A stretch of DNA of 47,923 bases. Source: Bacteroidota bacterium (GTDB lineage: Bacteria; Bacteroidota; Bacteroidia; Bacteroidales; Prolixibacteraceae). Positions within the stretch are counted from its first letter, which is position 1, and each line of letters begins with the position of its first letter. The DNA lies in assembly GCA_030684645.1 (NCBI GenBank), contig JAUXUF010000106.1, positions 1 to 47,923 on the forward strand, given 5' to 3'. Positions 41,646 through 47,923 of the stretch are shown here, piece after piece. A model generated the notes under the pieces. It made no database searches, was not told where the DNA came from, and saw nothing but the letters and a program-made list of their open reading frames with translations. The position numbers and the translations under genes were made by a program.

Positions 41646-42977
41646 TTAATATTCCTTCGAAATGCTTGCTCCGCGAAAATAGTGCAAGAGAATTTCATCG
41701 TATTTGTAGCCTTTGGCCCCCATCATGGCAGCGCCAATCTGACAAAGACCAACTCCATGTCCCCATCCGGCGCCAATCAGATTAAATTCACCCGGAATGC
41801 CGTCGGTGATGTTTAATTTGTCGATAACAAAAGCTGAACTGTATAAATGCGATTCGGACAAAGTTTTTCGGATTTCAAGTTCTTTGCCAATTGTCAGTGT
41901 CAGTTTTGTCCCCACAATTTTTAACTTTTTTAATCGTCCCGAAAATCCCCGTTCAACCGGAATCAGATCGACAATGCTGCCAAAATCTCTTCCTGATTTA
42001 CGGGCAATGAGTTCAGCCAGATCGGCTTGCTGATAGCAAACTTTCCAACGGTAAAAATCCTGGGTTTCCTGATCGTAATCGTTCAGTACTTGCGAAAGCA
42101 CCACTTTATCGTGGGTGTTGCAAAAGGCTGCCGGAGCATTCCGGATCCATTTTTCAGCTGCAGTTTCATTGGTCAGATCAGCATCAAATCCTTCAGAAAG
42201 TGATGGGTTATCAATGATAGATTGTAGATAAGGATGAACTTCTGGTTCCCACACGTTTTCGAAAGTTTCGGAGATTCCACCACAACTTTTTGAAAAACGG
42301 GCATCACAGATATGGTCGTAATACATGATCAACACACCTCTGGTTTCAGCAATGGCCTGCTCTACCAAAGGGGTTGACTGGCGGGTAATTCCCTGGTACC
42401 GCTGGCAATGGTCGTCGCCACAAACATCAAAATTGAGATGGTCTTCGCGATCATACCAACGGATATATTCTTCCGGAGTTTCTGAAATACTTTGGTAAAG
42501 TGTACTGGTTTGTTTCAACGCTTTGCCTTTTTCGATTTGGGCCAGAAGCCACGAGCGAGAAGTTATGGCATGTGCTTTTAGTAATTCCATGCTGCTGGTT
42601 GCACTCATTTCCGACGAAATAACACTGATCAGGTAATCCTCCAGAGGTAAAATATTGATCGCAGTTAGTTTTTCGTCTTCAATCATGATTTCCAGCGAAC
42701 CTTTAAAGCGCTGATCTTCTTTCCGTTCCCAATGGAATTGGATTCCAATAGTCACATCATTTAAATCAAAATAGGCTTCATGATACCTGACCGGCTCAAA
42801 AACCAATGTTTCTTCGTCAATTCTTTCATCATTCAGCCAGATTTTACCTTCACGGTAATTTACTTTCTGGGTTCCTTCATACGGCACCCCGTTAGGAGCA
42901 AGCAAATACGGCTCATGCAATACGAAAATGATTTCCGGCTGATACATGATTCCAATGCGTAAGTGAGGTTCTATCAT
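41646..42977 (-). CDS. SpoIID/LytB domain protein (peptidoglycan glycan-strand processing)
   Basis: 443 residues. The SpoIID core is seen in PLEDYLISVISSEMSATSSMELLKAHAITSRSW (about 115-147, two key glutamates) and in the C-terminal GAGWGHGVGLCQIGAAMMGAKG. SpoIID proteins are lytic transglycosylases acting on denuded glycan; LytB members enhance amidases. No signal peptide is apparent, which is odd for a wall enzyme. It lies 88 bp before the permease ATG chosen here, likely one operon. Confidence 0.85.
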   Translation of the reverse strand: MIEPHLRIGIMYQPEIIFVLHEPYLLAPNGVPYEGTQKVNYREGKIWLNDERIDEETLVFEPVRYHEAYFDLNDVTIGIQFHWERKEDQRFKGSLEIMIEDEKLTAINILPLEDYLISVISSEMSATSSMELLKAHAITSRSWLLAQIEKGKALKQTSTLYQSISETPEEYIRWYDREDHLNFDVCGDDHCQRYQGITRQSTPLVEQAIAETRGVLIMYYDHICDARFSKSCGGISETFENVWEPEVHPYLQSIIDNPSLSEGFDADLTNETAAEKWIRNAPAAFCNTHDKVVLSQVLNDYDQETQDFYRWKVCYQQADLAELIARKSGRDFGSIVDLIPVERGFSGRLKKLKIVGTKLTLTIGKELEIRKTLSESHLYSSAFVIDKLNITDGIPGEFNLIGAGWGHGVGLCQIGAAMMGAKGYKYDEILLHYFRGASISKEY

Positions 42978-43052
42978 GGTTTTGAGTTTTAAGTTTTGGT
43001 TTTAATAGTTTTGGTAAAGTCATAAAGTCGTGAGTCCCTACTCAATATTATT

Positions 43053-43535
43053 CTACAAACAAAGTTCCAATACCGGATAAACCGGTTCGCTGAATCCGAA
43101 TTTACGGTATAACTTTTCTCCATCTTTCGAAGTGTGGAGCGACACTTTGCTGATTCCTCTGCGCTTTGCTTCATTCAACAATTGTTGAAGTATCATCGCC
43201 GAAATCCCTTTTCTGCGGGCAAAAGGTACAGTGTACATATTCAGAATATCGCCTTCAAGATACGAAGATTGGTTGAAATCTCCCGGTATTTTTTTTAGTA
43301 CCATTGCCCCGAAGCTCAGGATTTCACTATCATGTTCGGCCAGTAAGGCAAAAAGCCGATCCTCGGCCAAGGCCAAAATAAAATACTCAGTAAGTTCGTT
43401 TTTCAACTTCTGTTGGTACTCTTCACTTCGTTCACCCTGCATTTCGGTGAGATAAGCCATCCGGTAGGTTGTCAAAATTTCTACTTCAGTTATCCCGATC
43501 TCGCGGATTTGAATTCTGGATAAATTAATTTGCAT
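43053..43535 (-). CDS. GNAT family N-acetyltransferase
   Basis: 160 residues with the acetyl-CoA signature VPFARRKGISAMILQQLLNEAKRRG (motif A, about 105-130) and the LYRKFGF motif near the C-terminus. It acetylates a small molecule or protein amine with acetyl-CoA; the substrate is not predictable. It stands alone on the minus strand. Confidence 0.88.
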   Translation of the reverse strand: MQINLSRIQIREIGITEVEILTTYRMAYLTEMQGERSEEYQQKLKNELTEYFILALAEDRLFALLAEHDSEILSFGAMVLKKIPGDFNQSSYLEGDILNMYTVPFARRKGISAMILQQLLNEAKRRGISKVSLHTSKDGEKLYRKFGFSEPVYPVLELCL

Positions 43536-43749
43536 CGTAATTAGTTATTAGGTTTAGTCTAAAACAGAGAATGAATGCGTTAATCTGTCACTTGTCGTAC
43601 CAATTGTTATAATGTAATTAATAGATATACAGGTGATTAACGCAAAATAGCAATTCTGTTTTATGAATTACTAACTTAGTAATTATTGTGGAGCTTTCAT
43701 TGACAATTGTATCATACTATTCAAAATTTAATAGACAACCAGAAACTCC

Positions 43750-45072
43750 CTACTTTTCCTGAACAACCGGGCCCGAAAGTTGCCCGCTGATGCGCAGTAA
43801 TTCGATTTCAGCAGATTTGCATTGGTATAACGACACGAGTAATCTGTTTTCAGCATCCATCAGTTTTTTTTGTGTTTCGCGCAGTTCTATATCATTCAGG
43901 GCTCCTAATTTGTATTTTTCTTGTGTGATATTCCAGTTCAGATGGGCAAATTGAATGTTTGCTTTTTCGAAACGAACAAGTTTCAGGTTAGTTTGAAAAT
44001 CAGTATATACTTGCTGCAAATTAGTCTCCAAAGTCAGTTTCTGCAATTCGGCATCCTGAACGGCTGATTCTTCCCTGATCCTGGCAATCTTTAGCTTTTG
44101 ATTATTGGTAAAACCGTTGAACAGGTTGTAATTAAGCGTTAATCCGGCCGAAAAACCAAGGTTTCGGTTGCTTGTAAACGTCCCTACATCCGTTTGTGAT
44201 TTATTGTAAGAATAGGCAGTGTTGATACTCAGCCGAGGTAATTGTACCGATTTGATTTCTTTGGTGGTGAGATTGGCCAGATTAATTGCGCTCCGTGCTT
44301 CAAGTAAATCGGGACTTTGTTCCTGAACTTTATTCCAAAGTTCCTCATAAATCAACGTTTCATTTACCGGAATGTTTTTTTCAACCAACACATTGGTCAC
44401 TAAATCCCGGCAAAGGATCAGGTTAAAGTCAGATTTCAAATTTTTGATTACCGAGAGTTGTTTCATGTAATTTGCACTGTCGGCATTCATGTCAACTGTC
44501 GCCTGAAGGAAAGTAAGTTCAGATCCACCGCCTAAATCAAACCGGGCTTTGGCAAATTTCTTGCGTTGAGTTGAGATTTGCAATGCTTCATGGTACAAAT
44601 CAAGTATTTCATGCTGAACCACAATATCGAAATAAATCCTGCTCACCTGAGCCACTGTATTTTCGACCACGCCTCTTAACTGAGTGTTGCTCAATTGCTG
44701 TAGTTCATTCAGCTTATCGCGCTGGATAAACATGTTTAATCCATCAAAAATAGTCCAGGAAAGTTGTATCCCGGCATTTTGAATGTTGGATTTTGCATTG
44801 GGTACATCACGGACCCTGCCATCAAAATACTCGGCATGCGAATTATTGAGTGCAAACGACCGGGTGGCGTTCAAGTCAACTTTCGGCAACATTCCGGCAT
44901 TTCCTGGAGAATTAGTGATGCCCGAAATCTTCGCGGTATTTTCAGCCAGCGAAATGGAATAATTATTCTGAAGTGCCAGCACTATTGCGTCATTCAGTTT
45001 AAGCGTATCCTGAGCCATGCTCAATATTCCCTGGGTAATTAAGAAGGCGGCTATTGCGATTCGTAGTTTCAT
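43750..45072 (-). CDS. TolC-family outer-membrane efflux channel
   Basis: 440 residues with a signal peptide (to about residue 20, SMAQ) and two long helical OEP repeats (LNDAIVLALQNNYSISLAENTAKI at 25-48; second repeat from about 235). It forms the trimeric exit duct of a tripartite pump. It lies 31 bp downstream of the RND gene on the same strand, so it is the partner of that pump. Confidence 0.92.
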   Translation of the reverse strand: MKLRIAIAAFLITQGILSMAQDTLKLNDAIVLALQNNYSISLAENTAKISGITNSPGNAGMLPKVDLNATRSFALNNSHAEYFDGRVRDVPNAKSNIQNAGIQLSWTIFDGLNMFIQRDKLNELQQLSNTQLRGVVENTVAQVSRIYFDIVVQHEILDLYHEALQISTQRKKFAKARFDLGGGSELTFLQATVDMNADSANYMKQLSVIKNLKSDFNLILCRDLVTNVLVEKNIPVNETLIYEELWNKVQEQSPDLLEARSAINLANLTTKEIKSVQLPRLSINTAYSYNKSQTDVGTFTSNRNLGFSAGLTLNYNLFNGFTNNQKLKIARIREESAVQDAELQKLTLETNLQQVYTDFQTNLKLVRFEKANIQFAHLNWNITQEKYKLGALNDIELRETQKKLMDAENRLLVSLYQCKSAEIELLRISGQLSGPVVQEK

Positions 45073-45103
45073 TTTTTTATTTAGTTCCGGATTTCAATTT
45101 CTA

Positions 45104-47923
45104 TCAATTTAGTTCAATGTATTGTTCAGAAAAAACTTCAGCTGGTGAATTTTCTTCTTTTTTTGATGAGCTCGTTGGGGCAGTGTGTGATGAGAAAAAG
45201 GTGTACAAAGCAGGAATAACATATAACGTTAATACCAGTGCGAATATCAATCCGCCAATGATAACAATTCCCATGGATACCCGGCTTTTGGCGCCTGCTC
45301 CCAGTGACAGTGCAATGGGCAATGCACCTAAAACTGTTGATAAGCTGGTCATCAGAATTGGCCGGAAACGTTGGGTAGCGGCCTCCAATGCTGCCTGCTT
45401 GAGGTTTGCACCTGCTTCTTTTTTCTGATTGGCAAATTCAACGATCAAAATTCCGTTTTTCGTAACAATACCTATCAGCATGATCATCCCGATTTGGCTG
45501 AAAATATTGACTGTCTGGCCAAACAGGATCAACGAAATCAGCGCTCCGGATAGTGCTAATGGTACGGTGAACATGATGACCATCGGATCGCGGAAACTCT
45601 CGAATTGAGCAGCAAGGATGAGATAAATCAGGATCAAAGCTAATCCAAAAGCAAAAAGTAAGGTATTCGAACTTTCTGCAAAATCGCGTGAAGGCCCCGA
45701 CAGACTAGTGGTAAAGGAGTCATCAAGCACTTCGGAAGCGATACGGTTCATGGCTTCAATACTTTGTCCAAGCGTGTACCCGTTAGCCGGGTTTGCTGAA
45801 ACAGTTGCCGAAACATACCGGTTAAAACGGTACAATTGTGGCAGGCTGGAACTGTATTTAACCTGAATAAGGTTGTCGAGCTGAACCAATTCAGATCGTC
45901 TGTTTCTCACATAAACGGTGCTTAGATCCATCGGATCGTCACGGAAAGATCGGGACGCCTGACCGATAACCTGATATTGTTTTCCATTATATATAAAATA
46001 TCCAAGGCGTTGTCCGCTAAAGAATAGTTGAAGCGTTTCGGCTATGTCACGAATGGTAACACCCAAAGTCCGGGCCCGTTCCCGGTCGATCTGGATAATC
46101 ATTTCAGGTTTGTTAAATTTCAAGTTGAGGTCAACCACCTGAAAAGCCGGATCAGCCTGAGCTTTCTCCATGAACTGAGGCAATACTTTTTTTAGTTTTT
46201 CCAATGTTGGCGCCTGGATTACATATTGAACCGGCAATCCGCCACTCCGTCCAACCTGGATGGTTTGTTCTTCACTTACGATGGTACGTGCAAAAGTCAT
46301 TTTGCGGAAGATTCCTGAAAGCATATCTGCAATTTCAGACTGAGTACGTTTCCGTTCTCCTGGCTGTGTAAGTGATATACGAATGAATCCGGAGTTTACT
46401 GAAGAACCGCCAAATCCCGGTGAGGTCAGGCTGATGAATGAAAGGTTTTCAGGAATGGTATCCACAATCACATTCAACGATTTCATGTATTCATCCATTT
46501 TCTCGAATGAAGCGCCTTCAGGACCAGTTACGTTAACCATGATCCGGCTTTTATCCTGCATGGGTGCCAGTTCAGCCGGAATCATCGGCCAAAGGATTCC
46601 AATCAATGCAACTGAAATGCCCATGATCACAAATGCAATCCATCGGTATTTCAGAAATCGTTGCAGTGAACGGTTATACCTGGAAATCAATGCAACAAAA
46701 AATCTCTCGGTATTCACATAAAAGTTGCTGTGGTGATCACTGTGGCGCAACCAATGGGCGCTCATCATAGGTGTTAGTGTCAGCGAAACAAATGCAGAAA
46801 TCATAACTGCACCAGCCATTACAATGGCAAATTCGCGGAATAATTTACCGGTAAATCCCTGAAGAAAAATAATGGGGAGGAAAACTGCAGCCAATGTAAC
46901 TGTTGTTGAAAGGATGGCAAAGAAAATTTCTTTCGATCCAATCATGCCGGCTTCCATTGGATTCATGCCTTTTTCGATTTTACTGTAAATATTTTCAAGC
47001 ACTACAATGGCGTCATCAACAACTAATCCGGTTGCCAGAACAATACTCAACAGGGTTAAAATGTTAATGGTATATCCTGCCAGATACATCAGGAAAAAGG
47101 TTCCGATCAACGAAATAGGAATTGCAAAAACAGGGATCAAGGTAGTTCTCCATTCGCGGAGGAAAAAGAAAATGACCATGACAACCAGTAAAAAGGATAT
47201 CAGAATAGTTTCCTGGACCTCGGTAATCGCATTCCGGATGGTTATGGTGGTATCAGTTGACGTCCCCAGGGTAATATCGTCGGGTAAATCTTTTTTAATC
47301 TGTTCGAGCCGGTTTTTCAGCTCATCTACAATTGCAATGTGGTTAGCACCCGGTTGAGGAGAAAGTGCCAATCCTACCATTTGGTTACCGCCAACGCCAC
47401 GCAAAATGGATTTTTCATTTTCAGCCGTTAGTATAGCATTTCCAATATCTTTGAATTTGACCAATGTTCCGGCCGATTCTTTGATAATCATGTTGTTGAA
47501 ATCTTCAGCAGTAGTCATTCGCCCCAAAGTCCGAACCGAAAGTTCCGATCCGTAACCTTCAATTCTTCCGGTAGGTAATTCCACATTCTCGCGGTTGAGG
47601 GCATCACGAACATCGAGCGGGGTAAGTTTGTATCCAGCCAGTTTCAGGGGATCGATGTACAACTTAATAGCATAGCTTTTCTGTCCGTAAATACGGATTT
47701 CACTCACTCCCGGAATGGTTTGAAGGCGTTCCTTCAGAACATTGTTTGCCAATTCAGATAATTGCAGCAGGTTGCGTTTATCGCTCTGTACAGTTAAAAC
47801 ATAAACCGGACTTGAATCGGCATCAGATTTTACAACAATCGGAGGATCAACATCCGGAGGAAGGTTTCGTTGTGCGCGCGATACCCGGTCGCGCACATCA
47901 TTGGATGCAGCTTCCATGTCAAC
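45104..47923 (-). CDS. RND efflux pump inner-membrane permease (AcrB/HAE1 type), N-terminus cut by window edge
   Basis: About 940 residues remain; the first hundred or so lie beyond the window. It shows the second part of the porter domain, then membrane spans with GLVVDDAIVVLENI (the proton-relay aspartates), FREFAIVMAGAVMISAFVSLTLTPMM, and the second half with GIVTKNGILIVEFANQ. It is a proton-driven exporter of drugs or small hydrophobic molecules. A membrane-fusion protein gene is expected just outside the window. The C-terminal tail is acidic and serine-rich. Confidence 0.94.
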   Translation of the reverse strand, partial: VDMEAASNDVRDRVSRAQRNLPPDVDPPIVVKSDADSSPVYVLTVQSDKRNLLQLSELANNVLKERLQTIPGVSEIRIYGQKSYAIKLYIDPLKLAGYKLTPLDVRDALNRENVELPTGRIEGYGSELSVRTLGRMTTAEDFNNMIIKESAGTLVKFKDIGNAILTAENEKSILRGVGGNQMVGLALSPQPGANHIAIVDELKNRLEQIKKDLPDDITLGTSTDTTITIRNAITEVQETILISFLLVVMVIFFFLREWRTTLIPVFAIPISLIGTFFLMYLAGYTINILTLLSIVLATGLVVDDAIVVLENIYSKIEKGMNPMEAGMIGSKEIFFAILSTTVTLAAVFLPIIFLQGFTGKLFREFAIVMAGAVMISAFVSLTLTPMMSAHWLRHSDHHSNFYVNTERFFVALISRYNRSLQRFLKYRWIAFVIMGISVALIGILWPMIPAELAPMQDKSRIMVNVTGPEGASFEKMDEYMKSLNVIVDTIPENLSFISLTSPGFGGSSVNSGFIRISLTQPGERKRTQSEIADMLSGIFRKMTFARTIVSEEQTIQVGRSGGLPVQYVIQAPTLEKLKKVLPQFMEKAQADPAFQVVDLNLKFNKPEMIIQIDRERARTLGVTIRDIAETLQLFFSGQRLGYFIYNGKQYQVIGQASRSFRDDPMDLSTVYVRNRRSELVQLDNLIQVKYSSSLPQLYRFNRYVSATVSANPANGYTLGQSIEAMNRIASEVLDDSFTTSLSGPSRDFAESSNTLLFAFGLALILIYLILAAQFESFRDPMVIMFTVPLALSGALISLILFGQTVNIFSQIGMIMLIGIVTKNGILIVEFANQKKEAGANLKQAALEAATQRFRPILMTSLSTVLGALPIALSLGAGAKSRVSMGIVIIGGLIFALVLTLYVIPALYTFFSSHTAPTSSSKKEENSPAEVFSEQYIELN

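Noticed and set aside
43578-43641. 9-bp inverted repeat GCGTTAATC ... GATTAACGC in the gap before the GNAT gene
   Set aside because: Short arms with a long loop in AT-rich DNA are expected by chance, and no second copy or promoter overlap was seen.

Overview
The window is ordinary chromosomal DNA from a member of the Bacteroidota, probably Bacteroidia of the Marinilabiliales/Prolixibacteraceae kind (the family-level guess is inference). The signs are a SusC/SusD pair, two ECF sigma/FecR/TonB-receptor circuits, a bifunctional HisB and HisIE, TAnnTTTG-type -7 promoter boxes, and almost no Shine-Dalgarno sequences.

Region 1 (1-9.4 kb, + strand) is a histidine biosynthesis cluster: hisD (3' end only), hisC, hisB, hisH, hisA, hisF and hisIE, ending at a strong terminator. 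It is unusually interrupted. purU, a TlpA-like thioredoxin gene and an antisense tRNA-Glu lie between hisB and hisH. A four-helix-bundle (23S rRNA intervening-sequence/Avd-like) gene lies between hisH and hisA and another between hisF and hisIE. A SatD-DUF3307 pair lies between hisA and hisF. Most junctions carry short arrays of 7- or 8-bp words. At the two four-helix-bundle genes the arrays sit on both sides in inverted orientation, with a different word at each site. This is the strongest candidate for an undescribed element in the window. The array downstream of the first such gene also supplies the start codon and N-terminus of hisA.

Region 2 (9.4-15.3 kb) has typA, a tRNA-Leu, a decayed junction joining a small unknown gene to a GH51 arabinofuranosidase remnant, a Gfo/Idh/MocA oxidoreductase and 4-alpha-glucanotransferase malQ.

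Region 3 (15.3-22.2 kb, - strand) is an ECF sigma-FecR-SusC-SusD glycan uptake locus. Region 4 (22.2-34.1 kb) is housekeeping and accessory: msrA, a YfcE-type phosphoesterase, a SixA-type phosphatase, rsmE, a GH43 protein that appears to lack its catalytic acid, a MetY/MetB-type enzyme, a DUF4159 protein, a flavodoxin-fold reductase, a TPR histidine kinase, and a two-gene unit of a PchB-like chorismate enzyme and a DRE-TIM aldolase.

Region 5 (34.2-47.9 kb, - strand) holds a second, translationally coupled sigma-FecR-TonB receptor circuit, a Met/His/Gly-tailed lipoprotein, an AmpG-like permease next to a SpoIID/LytB protein (likely cell-wall turnover), a GNAT acetyltransferase, and a TolC plus RND efflux pair that runs off the window. 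No rRNA, CRISPR array, prophage or recognisable transposase was seen.
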